DNA from: Trichobilharzia szidati
Lineage: Eukaryota > Platyhelminthes > Trematoda > Strigeidida > Schistosomatidae
NCBI GenBank assembly: GCA_944472155.2
Contig: OX235273.1
Coordinates: 2,019,204 to 2,083,203 of the forward strand
DNA: 64,000 nucleotides
Direction: 5' to 3'
The notes under the pieces are model-generated. The model was given only the letters and a program-made list of their open reading frames with translations. It made no database searches and had not been told where the DNA came from. The position numbers were made by a program, and so were the translations under genes. The number at the start of each line of letters is the position of its first letter. Positions within the stretch are counted from its first letter, which is position 1. Below are positions 1 through 14,500 of the stretch, one piece after another.

Positions 1-50
1 GGTGAGGTGTAGCTGGCGAGCAATCTACCGCTGAACCATTGACGTACATA
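1..50 (-). repeat. SINE fragment, tRNA-Gly-like family (family 5)
   Basis: The first bases match the inner end of the tRNA-Gly-like SINE seen in full near 31.8 and 37.7 kb (the stretch reading ggcgagcaatctaccgctga). It is cut by the window edge. Confidence 0.55.
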
Positions 51-304
51 AATGTCACAAAGTGACATAATGTGTCACTGGAAGTTCTACATATCTTACA
101 CATCGTATCTACTTTTTGGCCTACGTAGAGCGAAAGAACGATGTTTCTTGTTAAAGTCACTCATATTTGATTAAAACAACCTATAGACTAAAATTATCAA
201 AAGCTGTTTCATTTCGTCTTACTATCTTCAGTGGTATGCTAATTAATAATATTAATAATAATGTTTCTTTTTCAAGTATTGGTTTGTAGGGATTTGATTG
301 ATTG

Positions 305-548
305 GTTACAGGATTTCATCATGAGTTGGCAGAAGTTGAAATTCATATGCTGGCCATTGGGTCGGGTCTCACTGGCTTAATGGTCTATGAGCTAGTCTTG
401 TAACCAGAAGGTCATGAGTTCGAACCCTGTAAGTGGGTGCGTGCTGAGGAAGAGCCCTGAACTAGGACGAAACAGTCGTACGGTACTCCAAGGTTTTCCA
501 ATGGTTCTTAGACCGATGTAAGCTCACCATGGAATCTTGTAACCAATG
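305..548 (+). repeat. SINE with degenerate hammerhead motif (family 2)
   Basis: The head has a tRNA-like B box (gagttcgaaccc). It is followed by a hammerhead-like segment ending in aactaggacgaaacag and the family tail gtactccaaggttttccaatggttc. The CUGANGA part of the core is damaged, so this copy should not self-cleave. The same family recurs at about 19.8, 20.3-20.6, 25.2, 26.8-27.6, 28.2, 32.5 and 61.2-61.7 kb. Confidence 0.7.
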
Positions 549-1130
549 ATTCTCATTACTACAAAACAGTACTTATGATACAGTGTGGAATTCTCAGCAT
601 TTCCTACAATATTGCATCTAATTTACTGGACAACGGGAAAAACGAACATAAAATATAATATTTCAGTATTGATATTCGCTGCCTTTTTGGTATTAGCAGT
701 GACAATAAGGTCAGATATGCAAAAAGGTGTGAAATAATGATAATAAAGCTACTAGGTAAGTTAAAAGTTGGCTGAAATGTTGTCACCATAGATTACAAAT
801 AGGAGAGGATAAAAAGAGCCGATTATTTTGCTTATGAACGTAGTAAGTTGTAGATTTCTTGCTTAACGTTATCCCGACCACATGAGAAGTGGGCGAAATA
901 CCGTATCGTTGAGTTTCTTTACTCGGTTATACCAGCATATAACCTCGTATTATAATGACTTCTAGTCCTATCTGAAGAGATACAAGGCGAGGAGAGTGTT
1001 GAGAATGGAAGGAGTGTTGAGAGTCAGCCAGTATTGATTTGGACCATTTCTCACGTGAGTTCAGGTGTCTGTCAAGTAGTGTAGTAACAAGCTAACTAAA
1101 TGGCACACGACTTACCCTACTGACAAACTT
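549..1130 (-). mobile_element. CR1-like non-LTR retrotransposon, 3' fragment, decayed
   Basis: Read on the minus strand this is the 3' part of the CR1-like element that is better preserved at 5.1-6.9 and 56.2-57.8 kb. The plus-strand text from about 560 (aacagtacttatgatacagtgtggaattctcagca) is the complement of the shared 3' UTR, and 850-1110 corresponds to the C-terminal part of the polyprotein. Frameshifts and stops interrupt the frame. Only the 3' end is present, as expected for 5'-truncated LINE insertions. Confidence 0.7.
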
Positions 1131-2429
1131 TAATCCCCTGTAAACTGATAATATCAAAAGTTCTATCATCCTGTCTAACTGTCTTCAGTGTAATGCTTGC
1201 TTATTCCTTCGGCATACCAAAATTTATGAAAAACTAAAACACATTTTAATAGAATACCTCTAAAATAAATTATGAATACATTCTCATTAATTAGAAGTGC
1301 GCATCAAATGTTTTCATCATTTGAATTCTTAATTATGTGTTACAAAACAAAAAGCGAAGACTTTTCATTTCCGCATAAATATGTTGTATAATTACGTAAT
1401 AGGCATCGATTCCCTAATACACACTCAGACAAGCGAACGCATACAGCCACTTGACAATTTTCCTTTCTACCTCAACCTTCATTATGCCTCTTTTCTTTTA
1501 TTGTGTTTAATCATTGTGACTATTTAAAAAAAAAGGCTATACCCTTTCAGTATGCACGCTAATGGTAAAAACATCAGACGTCTCCTAATTCACATAAATT
1601 TTCGCTTTTCAACTGTGTGTGCTTTTACTCTTTCTCTCTCAACTCTCTGTCTCCTTGTCTGTCTAGTGTCTCAGCGACAAAATGATGAATGAAGTGATCT
1701 CAAAGTCATCATTTTGCATTTTTTGTGCACGATCATTAATCATCGACAGTTGTTTGTTTGTTTTGTTTTTTCATAATTTCGTGTTTCGCCCAGTATGTCG
1801 CAGTTTCGCCTTCTCATTGTCTCCTCAATCCTGCTAAGTACTTCTGCGTGTGTTTGTCTGCTTTTGTGTGTGTGTGTGTGTTAACATTAACCCATCTGTA
1901 TCCCGTTCTCCTTTCGTCAATGTCTTTATTCTGAAAAGTATTCATTTGTAAATGGGCGCTTAAAGTGGCTAGTGAACTCGTTAATCGTGTGATTCGACCT
2001 AATTACTATTATTATTATTATTATTAATAATCATACTAACATTCGGTATATGTATGTGTATAAATGTCCGCTAACAACATTTAATGCTCCTACGCTAACA
2101 ACGTTTTGAAGTGTGTATATTTAACTAATCTGTGCCATTTCCCTATTCTTTCTTGAATTGTCTTTCGTTTTTGATGCTAATTCCATTCTTTATGTATTTT
2201 CTTCCTTCTCTCTTTGACAATGCCCTGTTTTGTCTCCGCGCCATACTTTTGTTCAATCAATGCATCAATGCTTCCGCTTTAAAATTAACTTCGGTATATA
2301 TATGTACACATGAAACAAAAAACTCGTGGTCATCCGTTCGTCGGTTTGGATAAAAAAACATTTGCTCTTCAACGCAATGTGTGCATGGCGGGCATAATAT
2401 ATATAATATACGTGCACACACGTCTATAG
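1131..2429. other. Intron or upstream region, no gene recognised
   Basis: AT-rich unique-looking sequence with a short TG tract near 1871 and a (TTA)n tract near 2005. No ORF with recognisable similarity was seen. It lies 5' of the first TRPM exon I can place, so it is probably intron; further 5' exons could be hidden here if short or poorly conserved. Confidence 0.4.
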
Positions 2430-2542
2430 ATGAAGAACAAACGAAATCAATTCAGTTGGATCGTCCAGCTAGAGAACTTTTAATCTGGTCAATTTTAGTC
2501 GGTAAACTACGTATGGCTGAATTATTTTGGACAATGGAAAAA
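2430..2542 (+). CDS. TRPM exon a: cytosolic homology region
   Basis: After acceptor ctatag the exon supplies two bases of a split codon and then 37 codons, up to donor gtaatt. The frame contains ARELLIWSILVGKLRMAELF, the helix that in TRPM proteins reads R-x-L-L-I-W-A...AE-x-x-W in the last cytosolic homology repeat. It ends in phase 0 and joins EPIAAALLAS of the next exon, a common TRPM sequence pair. The open frame runs on upstream to 2381, so the acceptor at 2428-2429 was chosen for its AG and its protein fit. Confidence 0.85.
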
Positions 2543-5500
2543 GTAATTAAAATTATTACTTTTATTATTATTATCTATGAAATGATAGTACTTATTAGTA
2601 GTATAATATTAATTAGTATCAATAATTGTAATAATAATAATTTGCTTTATTCCAGAAACAGTACTAGTGGTACAGTGTGGAATTTTCAGCACATATCTAC
2701 AATATTTGCATCTAATTTTATCAAACATTTAAAAGGAGTATTTCAAAAAAAATAAATAAATATAAAGACACCAACAGCAAAAAAACAGGAAAAACACAAA
2801 ATAATTTTTAAAAAATGCGAAAAAATACCAAGAAGTAGAAAGGAAAAATAAACAGCATATAATAATAACAACTCAGTATTGGGTAGTGGAAGCTATGATA
2901 TGATTATGCATGGTGACAGTAAAGCTATAGTCTTACAAGAAGTTATGAAATGATATTTAAGAATGTTTATCGCCAAGATGATCAGTTAATTTGGTTGAAA
3001 CAACACTAAACAATCATAAAATAACATTTCAGGGTTGTTGTTTTGTTTTTTATTGTCAGGTCTAATGCAGTGTTTGTAGTGGTAGTGTGAGTAATCCTGA
3101 ATAATACAAAATTTTAAGATGGTGATAATGGTGTTCACAACCAATGATTGTCAGTTAATATTGCCGAAAAAAATTTAAAAAATAAGAAAAAACAACCACA
3201 AAACTAATAATTACATGATGGTTAATGACAGGACAATTTTGTACTACTCATAGTGCTAATATAGTCGGAACCAGTAGATACACAAAAGAAGGAATACAGT
3301 AAAGTACAAAAAATTAAGCCAATGTTAATAATTTAGGTAGCTAAGTATGTTTAAGAAGGAGTTCACTATAGAATACAAAATAAGAGAGAAATAAAAGAGC
3401 CTAAAATTATGTTATTAATAACAAAGCAAGTCATAGGTTTCGCGCTTAACATTGTCTCTGTCGCTTAGAACACGGGCCAAGTATGGTATCGTTGAGTTCC
3501 TGTACTTGGTTGTACGAGCATAGATTGTTTTGTACTGATTTCTGGTTTTACTTGATGAGATACAAGGTGAGAGTTGGGAATAGAGGGGATGTTGGGGGTC
3601 GGAGAGTATGGGTTTAGACCATTTTTCGCATGTATTCAGATGCCTATCAACTAAAGTAGTGACGAGCTGACTGACTTTTACACCACTAGTCCTACAAACT
3701 ACCTTCAACACCAGGAAAGACTAACGGGGAGCAGTAAAGTAGAACAGGTAAGATACAAGAGTTGACAAATTGTATTTAGTCCTTCGTTTGGTGTAGACTG
3801 AATTGACTATATCGGTCAACTTTGAAATGTGGTCATCATACTAGGTGGATCACCATCGCAGTAGACTTTGAATTGCTGATGTTAGGAAGCTTTGGATCTG
3901 GGCTTCGTGAATCTTGATATTCACCAGTCAGCAAGATGTATCTGCAGTCTTGAACGAACTTATTCCTTTTCTGAGACTCGAACCCTGGTAACGCAGCTGT
4001 GCAATCGGAGATGTTACTACTGAGCTGACCAGTGCCGGCAGACATGAAAATTAAACCCAAAGTTTTCTGCCGAATGCGTTCAATCATCTAATAACAACAG
4101 TTCAAAGTGCACCGTGACGATGAGCCAAGTAGGTACGGTGGCTACGCTGCGAACTTCACGTAGCTCAGCTGTACGAAGCCGAACTATTTTGTTTCGACGT
4201 GACTGGTTCCAATTCCACTGTGATGCCTATCTTCCTTTCACCTTTATTCATCACCCACCACAAAACATTGATTGATTTCCGCATCTGATTCATTTCATCA
4301 TATTCTAAAAGTTTCGTCTGTTAGTCTTGTTAAATGCAAAACATATTCGACTCTCATGTGATTTCGGATTATCTCTGCATTTAAATGGGACAAGATGAAT
4401 TTTAGGGACGGTTTCAAGGTTTCCATTGATGAATATTTTTGTTATATTGCCATTGCAGGCAGCATTTTTAGCGTGGTTCAGCGGTAGAATGCTCGCACAC
4501 TGTACAGGGTTCGAATCCCCACCTGTGCAAACATTTACTTTCCTTAGCCAGTTGTAAGCCCGATTAACAGGAAATGGCTAGCAACCTCTGATACTCCAAA
4601 GCTGAAGCCTGAAGACCTATGTTCTACGGGGAATGAAAAGCAATGAAAAGAGTTTTAAAAACTACTTTAGACAGTATTCTACAATACTACACAATATTTC
4701 ATTAAATGGAGATTTTTTGTCCGCCAGTAGAGGAGATGACGAATTATTTACTGCTAGTAGAGATCATGCGTCGAGTTTGCTGAGAAGGGGCAAAGAACAC
4801 TTTACCAGTAGTTATGACCGTCGAAATACATAAGTAAAAACCACTTTTCTAGCTAGTTTAGGTGATTGTTCCTTTTGGGGACGAAACGTGTTAGGAAGTT
4901 AAATCGCAGAAACGTAACTATTTCAAAAAAGAAAACTGACCTGAAATGCAGTCACAGTGGGCTCATTCCGAGAGGCAGGACAATGATTTGAAAGATATTT
5001 ATTTGTCAATCAATGACATGTTAAAAGGAGTAGCATGTGAAATTTCCTGAAGATTCAATGTTTACGACCTGTTCAGATGGAACCAGATAAACATTTAATA
5101 ATAATAATAGCTTTATTCCAAACAGTATTTGTTGTACAGGTATGGAATTTTCAGTGTGCATTACAATATTGCAGCTAATTACCTCATAAATTTTATAAGA
5201 TCTTAAAAATAGAAAGCAACAACAACAAAAAGAAAAAAAGAGAAATAAAAAAGAACAGCATTGCATTCACATATTTAAACAATGCACCACAGGATATGAA
5301 ATATAAAATTAGTGTGTAATACAATATGTGAGCAACAATATAATAGTAACAAAGAAAGGAGAACAAAAGCTAATGGGAACTATTTGTTAGAGTGCCGCAG
5401 TAAGTTGATCGTGTCATACCTAACGGATTTCTCATCACATAACAGCTGTGCCAGATAAGGTATTGTAGAGTTTTTGTACTTGGTAGTCCTGGCATATAGC

Positions 5501-8500
5501 CTCCTATAGTTGCTTCTAGTTCTACCAGATGAAATGCAAGGAGAGAGCTGCGTATGGAGAGGGTGTTCGGGGTCTGACAATATAGAATTCGCTAGTTTCT
5601 TACATGACATTATATGTCTCTCCACAATAGTAGTAACCAGGTGGTTTAACGAAATCCCACTTGCCCTACTAACAGCTTTTAGTGCCCTACGCAGCAAAGC
5701 AAAATCTTTCTTAAGTAGTCCAGGAAAGATTAATGGGGAGCAGTAAAGAGGGATGGTTAGAATACAAGAGTTGACAAACTTAGAAAGCAAAAACTGCTTT
5801 ATACCAGACTGCCTTAACTTCCTAACGTAGAACGTTAAGCGAAACATCTTTCTAGTAACTAGCAAGATGTGAGAGGACCAGGAAAGATCGGAGGAAATAC
5901 TCAGTCCAAGGTACTTGACATTCGATGTAATTTCAACCTCAATGCCGTTAATGATAGTGGGACCATGTGAGCTAGCTAGTTGTTGTAGGTCACGTTTTCG
6001 TCTGAAAGTGAAATTGACAACCTGACATTTAGACGGATTCAGCTTAAGACCGTTTGAAGAGGACCACTGACTAATTTCCGACAGAAAGTTATTTAATTTG
6101 GAACAATCTGACTGAAAGTTGACAGGCATAGAGACAGACTTGACAAAAGTGGCTACATCGGAATGGGGCAAGTCATGTAAGAAAAAAGAAAACAGAAAAG
6201 GAGAAAGAACAGCACTTTAAGGAACACCAGCTAAAGTAAGTGAGGTAGTGGAGGACTTTCCATTGTAGACGGTGTACCTCTTCCTATCAGAGAAATAGGA
6301 ATGCAACCACTTATTTGTCCAGCTCTCACTCTGTGTTGCAGCATGCTTACTTAGCAAGAGAGACCTAGGTAAAGAGTCAAATGCAGATGTGTAATCAAGG
6401 AAGGCACACCGGACATATTTAGCTCCTCTATCTAAACTAGAGACTATATTATGATATAGAACAACAGCGGCATCTAAGGTACACCTACTATGTTTATAGG
6501 CAAACTGGTAGGGGTCATTAAAAGGCTTTAAAGAGGGTTCAAGATTAAGTAAAATAAGTCTTTCCATAACTTTTAAAAAAAGGTGAGGTAGTAGCAATGG
6601 GTCTAAACTTGACAGTAGGTCCACTTGTTGATTTGGGCACTGGAACAACCTTGATATTTTTCCATGAGTCAGGAATAATACTTTTGGAAAAAGATTCATT
6701 GAAAATGTCGGTTAATGGGTAACATAAGATGTCAGCACACTTCTTAAGGATAACAGCAGGAACTCCATCAGGACCAAGGGACTGAGTAGGTTTGAGAGAT
6801 TGAAGACACTTAAGGACATCACATATACGACAAATTGTGACTTGTGTTCTATTTAAAAGTTTCTTTATTAATAACAAGGACAGAATTATGATAAAAGCAG
6901 TTGTCGAAAGTCAGCAGCTTTGCAGATGACTTCCCTTACAGTTTAAGGTTTGAGGTCGAAGCTCAGAGATGGGAAGAAAGAGAGACAGAGGTAAATTTCT
7001 GCGCTTCCCTGACTGCTGTATTGGGTGACACACGTTCAATAAATAGTCTGTTAGATATGCCTTCCTGACGAGTGTCAGGAAATCTTATCAACTTCGTCCA
7101 ACTACCTAATATTATTTCAGAGTGAACTGCTACGATGAATCTTTTAGCTTGTTCACAGCAATGGAAACTTGAGAGCTAAAATGCAGTCAGTTCACAAGAC
7201 TAAAAAAGCATGATAGTGGTGTTTCTGTTTTGCTAGAAGTCAGATAGAAATGTTTTTAAGTAGACTTTTGTTGAAATCTCTTAAGCTAAATTGACGAAAA
7301 ATTGTCACAGCAAGTCGACAGGTAACTGAAGAGCAACTAAAACCGCAGAAGAACTGATCCTTTCACTTACTATTCATGTCCTCAATTATGCTACAAAAAA
7401 ATATTCCAATGCTTTCACTGATGAAATATTCTTTCTTTTATATTCCTCTTATTTGTTAATAGGAACCTATAGCAGCAGCTTTACTGGCCTCAATACTTTT
7501 AACATCTTTGGGGAATAAAACAGATGACTTTACTGATAAAGAAGATTATAGAAGCTTTGCAAAGTAAGTTGACTTTTTATCATATCGTAAGGCTTTTCTT
7601 CTTGTGAAGAATAAACTGTACGGTTTGAATGGTATTCACCTGTTTCTCCTAGTGTTATATGAAGAATATTCACCATGTATTGACTTACTGTAATGTGTAG
7701 TCATTCATTCGTTCAAAATGGATATTTTGTGAGTAGTAATCAATGGCAATGATTGCTAGCCAGTTAGCCTATTGGTGAATGTACTGCTATTGAGGATATA
7801 ACTAAAGCGTCACTTCGAAAACAATAATTCATATATTTAGACGTTTAATCTCCTTCGTTTATGGGAGAAAATATATATCGCGAAGATAGTGAATGCTTTT
7901 TCAAAGTTTTTAGTATTTATGATACGTTAGAAGAGTCATACTCACAGGATATTATCACTGTATAGTATCAAATACATTTATAGTCTTTTGCTTCTTAGAT
8001 CGTTGGAGGCAATCGGCCATAGGAAGCCTGGCACCTAGATTTCGTGCTAGCTGGTACTCACCAGTCAGCAAGACGTATCTGCAGCCGCGAAAGAACTCAT
8101 GTCCATTCTGAGATTCGAACCCGCGTCACCCAGTGAGTGCTACAGTCAGAGACGTTACCACTGAGCTGTTCGGGCTCGCCAATGAACTCCTGATTGGACA
8201 CTGGTTAATAACTGAATGTTCTACCTAATTTTCTTTCTTTTGTTGAATAGGAATTTTCAAGAACGTGCAGAAGGTGTATTGAATGAATGTTATCGAGAGG
8301 ATGAACATCGTACACAATTAATTATTAATCATGAATTAATCTATTATGGTCGTAGTTCAGTGATTAAATTGGCTGCTGAAGGACAAAGTATTAAATTTAT
8401 GGCCCATCCATGCTGTCAAGATTTTCTTACCAATACATGGAGTGGTAATCTATCAACAAAGAATAGTGTATTTCGGGTAATTTCAATTTGATTCTTAGAA

Positions 8501-11500
8501 GTCACTATCTTCTTACGCATCAATTATTTTTCATTCTGATAAGTAGAGTTAGATACATCATCGCCCATGACGGATACAGGTCCATCTTGTCGACGAGTCC
8601 CAAATAAGGTGAAATGCACATCTTGGGTTCCACTGCCAACAGCCAATCAGCAACAATAACAAATATTATTTCAAAAGGAGGCTCCTTCCGTCATCTATTA
8701 GCTGTGTCAACAAAAATTTAATGTTCTCAGGTTCAGTTTTACGTCCTTGCAGAGAGCTTTTGGTGTGGAACACTCAGTCATCATGATACGTCTTCTTTGG
8801 TTGTCACTGATATTTGTACATTTTAGATTTAAAATTCATGTTACGTTTTGAAACGTCTGACTACGGTGCTATCATGCCATGTACTCCTTATAAACATATA
8901 TATAGTATGCAGAACGCGTCTCCTAAAGATCAATGATGATTTATGCGTCAGCTGAGAAACCGCCGGTGAAGATATATGCGAAGGAAGTTTAAACACTCAA
9001 AGGAACTTAAGGAGCTCCATATTAGTGTGAAACAGTATTATTTACTGGATGACAAAGTTTCGAACACAGTCTATTATTGTTCATAATCATTTCAATTATA
9101 ATCACACGACTTCGAAACTTGAGTTTTATAGTTTTCTTTGTTCTCTCCTATTTGTCGTCGTTGGGGTAGTAGAATTTTCTACATGTTCGACTGGACAGGT
9201 GTTGAATCATCCGTATTACACGTGTTGGCAGTTGACTCGAAGATTTTATTACCGAAACTAAACGTTCAAACAACTATTTGGATTTCCAAACATCTCACTC
9301 TATGCCAGTAAAATTAAGAGTGGTGAAATGTTTAGGTAATAGAGCACAAAAACTAAGTAGTACCAAGGAAAATCTAAGACAGGAGATGAGGCATATGAGA
9401 GAAGCTTTGAAACTTAATAATTACCCTGATAAATTAATCAGGAAATATGTAGGAAAATGTGAAAATAAAATAAATAATGATAGTAGTGATAGTGATGATA
9501 ATAATGATAGTGATAATAATATTAATGACGACATGGACGTCAAACATGCACAGTATTATGTCAACACCAACAATAAGGAATCTTAATTATCATTAGTACT
9601 TCCAGGCAAAGAAGGAACCTCGGAAACCTTACAGAGAATTCTTAACAATGCAGGAATAACAGCGGCTGACATTCAAACCCACAAACTCAATTAGAAACAA
9701 GCTTTTTCTTTCAAAGGATCCTGTAGAGCCCTTTAAACAAAACAATTTAGTTTATCTGATACCCTGCTGCAATGATTGTCAGGTCAAATACATAGGTGAA
9801 AGTAGTAGGACAGGTGCAGTCAGACTACCCGAACATAAAAACCTAGCAAAATCTGGATTAGTTGACCCAAATAAAATAAGAACTTCTGAGAATGCTTCAG
9901 CTGTAGCACCCACTACATGCAATTACACACAACCATACAATAGGCTGGATGGGATAAGACGATAGTTTTAAAATCTAATGTAACAGCCGGGTGGAGGGAG
10001 AGATTGATAACAAAAGCTTTGTTTATCGAATCAACTGCAAACACGTGTAATAGGAATGATTCAACACCTGTCCACCCAGATATCTGGAAAATTCTACTAC
10101 CCCTACGACGACAAATAGGAGAGAACAAAGAAAACTATAAAACTCAAGTTTCGAAGTCGTGTAATTATGATTGATATGATTATGTACACGAATAAATTGT
10201 GTTTGAAACTTTGTCATCCAATAAATAATACTGTTTCTTCAATGTGTGATATATCTAATAAGCAAATTAATATGGAATTACTTACTACAACAGTGCCGGA
10301 GTTTTACACATATATTAATAGAAATTAAGGAGCAACAAAAAACCAGGAGAAAAAGAGCATCTAATGTATAATGGATGATACTATTGGAGTGTTTTGAAAG
10401 CGATGTAGTGATCTTTCATTTTCCTAATGTCCCATGTAATTTTTCCCCGACTACAGTCTTGACCGACGGCTGGTTTCATCCTACACTGAGTCTGAGTATC
10501 ATATCAGAGGCTTTATTATAAACAGTACATGCGATACAATGTGGAATCTTCAGCACCATATTGTAGCTAATTTCCTCTCTACATAATAAAAGGTGACATA
10601 ATTAAACAGGGCATTTACGCTGATAATGTTGTTCAAAAGGGTATGAACATAAAATTAAACGTTAAACGAAAATATTAACAAGAGTATATTAATGAAGGAG
10701 AGAATAAAAAGTATCGTTTACTTAGTGTTTCCCAGTAAATTAGTAGTGTCACGCCTCATAACATAAAATTTATTCTAAATAAGTTATTATAGCATTTTTT
10801 TACTTAGTCATCTGAGCATAAAGTCTTCCCGTGTGAAGTGGAACATAAGGCGAGTAATATTGAGTCTAGGCATCGGTCGAATGCAAGGTAAGGAGGGCAA
10901 ATCAATAGATGAGGCTGTGAAGTTATGTCGACGGCGACTTGAACTAGTGCACACCAGTGCAAAGTTCTGTGTTGAAAATAGACAGACAGACACCCTCTTA
11001 AAGGTTGTATTTAGTGAGTCCCCCAGTTGAAAGAACTCTTGAAACGATGCACACGCATGGGTTAAGTTACTGTGAGTACGTCTTTGTTTAACCCCAGATG
11101 AGTGAAAGGATGTTCAACCACTTCAGTCACCGAATTCAGATGAGAAATGCTTTAGAACCATTCATGCCGACTGCCTGTACATATTCGATCAGTGTGTTGC
11201 TTCACAGGAACAGAATACTGGCACAGTTTTCACTTCAGTGTATTTCAGTATTGTTCATATTGGTTTTCATTTATGTATTGTTCAATAACTGCTTTTATAT
11301 TTTATCCTTTTTCTATTGATATTGTATAGTATTTTCTGGGAATCGTTTGTGGTTTGACATTACCATTTCTAATCCCTAAAATCATCCTATCCAAACCAAA
11401 ATCTGGTCATACAGTTGAAGGAGAGGTGAGCAAATGAATTCTGTGTTGCTAATGAATTACCTCCAAACTTTTATATTCTTATCTTCTTACCTCTTATTTT

Positions 11501-14500
11501 TATAATATAATCAATGTACTAAGAGAAAGATCTTATAAAGACACCTTTTTTCATGTACCAAATCAGATCTTGTGTGAACTAGTTTGTTTAATTCGATTGT
11601 TTTTATTCTAAAGTCATATCATCAGTCTTCATGTTCTGCTGAATTTCTTGGCTGCCAAACAGTTGAAACTCTGTTCCATCTCAGTGGTTCTTGTATGTGC
11701 GAACTATAAATGTTAAACTTTTTGAATAAGGATGATCTTCATGCTTCTTCTGATTTGGTTTCCACTCGCTGACCCGGCGTGTGATGTCCTTGAAGGTCTT
11801 CTTGGAATGTGTGTCCAATCCATCCCGATTTCCTCCTAAAAATACGTAGTTTGTAGATTTTCCGATACAGCTTTTTGTCACCTTTCCATCCTGAACCACC
11901 TTCAGGCTTTCATTTTCGAACGAAGACCTGTATTGATGGAATTATTCACTTATAGATTCCTGTATACTAACTTCAAATCGCAAGAATACACCGTGGTGCA
12001 TCAACTATACTTGAATCATTCTATTTAGGTAGTCTGGTGGATAAAGCTTCACTTTTGAATCACTTTTGTATGACACAAGTCTCATGTGCACCAAAATGAA
12101 GGTTCATCTCCGTAAGGAATTTGAAGTGAGTTGAAAGCTCATTCTGGATCCTGTACTAACCATCACCGCCAAACAAATGTTACAATGAATTATTGGTTCT
12201 CATACATTTTAGAGCGACTTTCATGGAAAAAGAACTTCTTTAAAACAAAATAAGCACATAGAATTTATAAGGTGTATAAGAAATAATCGATCTGTCTAAG
12301 CCATCTTGATTTTAATTGACTGTTTTCAGAAGCCATACACTCTTAGATCGATTAGCCTAATGTTATATACTACTGAAGTGAACTTGTGGTGAGAGCTGTC
12401 TACTAGCCAAATTGGTAGACAGTAATTTACGTCAATATTTACGTTCCCAAGATTTGTCGTGAGAAAATGTGAACAAAGATTGATTCAAAAACCGACCACA
12501 GCAGACTTTGCGTAGGCGGATGCAGTTAACATATAGAGGATTTGACATTCAAGAAACAGTCACAAATAGGTGAAAGATTAACTTTCAGTGAGAAACAACC
12601 AATCGGAAGACTGTGTTTGTTTACTTAAATAACCATAGTAATGTACATGAAAATATATAAATATGCGTTGATTTCCTTAATAGATGATCTGTTGCCTGAC
12701 CCTTGCCTTCTGGCGTTACAAACTAAGTAGTTGAAAACTAATCATGGCAACAAGTAGAGCATGACAACTAGATTAAGTTGATTAAAACACCAGACTGCAT
12801 TTCCACTGGTTCTGTACCCATTTCGATCCAACTCGAGGAACTAGATCAGCATATAGCACACTGCAATATTTTAATTGAACACTAGTAACTAGTGTGATGT
12901 GTCTAGTCTTTTCTTTGGTGCAGACTGAATTCTATCAGTCAACTTTGCAATGTGGCCACCATTCTAGGGAGCTCGCCATCACGGTGCACATTGATTTGAT
13001 AATAAAAGATGGTTGCAGGCAGCCCTACAGGAGGTCAGTCGCGAACCCGAATGGCTCGTTGGTAACGTCTGTGACTGCAGTATTGGGTGAAGCAGGTTCG
13101 AATCTCAGAAGGGACATGAGTTCCTTCAAGGTTGCAGATACGCCTTGTTGACTGGTGAGTGCCAACTAGCACGAAACCTAGGTGTAAGGCTTCCTATGGC
13201 CGATTGCCTCCAACCGTCTAAAACTGCAATATTTCTATTTATGGGATGAAACAGATCATAGATTGTGATATCAGTAATTTCGCTTTGAAAAAGGTAACTG
13301 TGGCTAACCGTCATATTCAACTGTTGATTGACTTACTGGTATCGGTGAGCCATCAACCCACCGATAATCGTGTTCAGTAGTGAATTAATGACATGTTCGT
13401 ACTAGTAAAGATAGCGTAAGTAATATGTATTGTCATACTGGTGTTACTGTGTGCTTCTCCATTCTGACGTTAGCACTAGATATGGTGTCTAGAAGGATAA
13501 TGAAAGCTTAGCCGTTAAACTTTACAGTTTAAAGAACACAACAACACCAGTATCATTCAGCTGATCTACAAGTTATTAGGGTAGTGCGTCGGTGGCACAG
13601 CGGATAGGAATCTCGCCGACCATGCACATGGCCCGGGATTCGATCCCCTACCAACGCACACCTGATATCAATTGGTCGGCCTACAAAATCTGGGCTACTG
13701 ATATCACATGCTGAAAATTCCATAACTGTACCAATAATACGGTGTGTAATCAAGCTGTAATCAGAAAAATCTATTCATCTTAGGGAGTGTTCACTTATGG
13801 TAGGTTATCTTCATGTCTTCTATATGTTTATTTAATTATATATAACAAAGTGTATTTTTCACTGACGTCTAGGAATCCGTTGCTGCTTCTGAACATCATG
13901 CATCTGCACATGATCATATTTCAACATATACAAATGTAGAAGATGCTGGTAAAAAAGGGTAGGTGAATAAGTAAATAATGAATTTGATGTTTGTACTTTA
14001 CTTTGCAGTAACAGTCAACTTTAGAAACACAGTTAAGACCCAAGGGAAACCATTTTAAATAAGCATTTCTCTTTCAAGTTTTTGAAATTTGCGTTGTTGT
14101 TGTTTTCGAGAACTGACTTCAGTGACAGGAACATTAGAAACCAGTTAGTTCTAGACATCCGTTTCGTCTTTGTTTGAGATTCTTTGGCTGCATACACCCC
14201 CACCCTAACGAGGGGTCGAACACAAGATCTTAAGCCAACAAAGCGAGCTCGTTGACCACTCAGTCACAGGGATTGGATCCAATGTGTCATCCATACTGAC
14301 TTCTATAAATGCAATACATATAATGTAGACTGATGAATACCACATGAGTACTCTACATGAACGAACATACTCCAATGGTTGATGATTCAGCTCGGTAAAT
14401 AATTGAACTGATCAATACACAGCCAGTTTACTACTCGTAATTAAAATCAGAGAGTTACTACATTTGTCAGCTATCTTCAGATTTTTGTAAAAGTGGTGAT

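Noticed and set aside
2132..2353. Hydrophobic open frame (73 codons) upstream of the first TRPM exon
   Set aside because: The Phe/Leu-rich reading comes from a pyrimidine-rich intron; it does not connect in phase to the exon at 2430 and has no TRPM match.
4468..4530. Possible functional tRNA-Gly gene
   Set aside because: A and B boxes are present but the acceptor stem and anticodon arm do not pair, and the sequence continues into a SINE tail.
13588..13665. Possible functional tRNA gene
   Set aside because: The ends can pair, but the same sequence recurs at 61.5 kb with a LINE-like tail; it is the head of a SINE.
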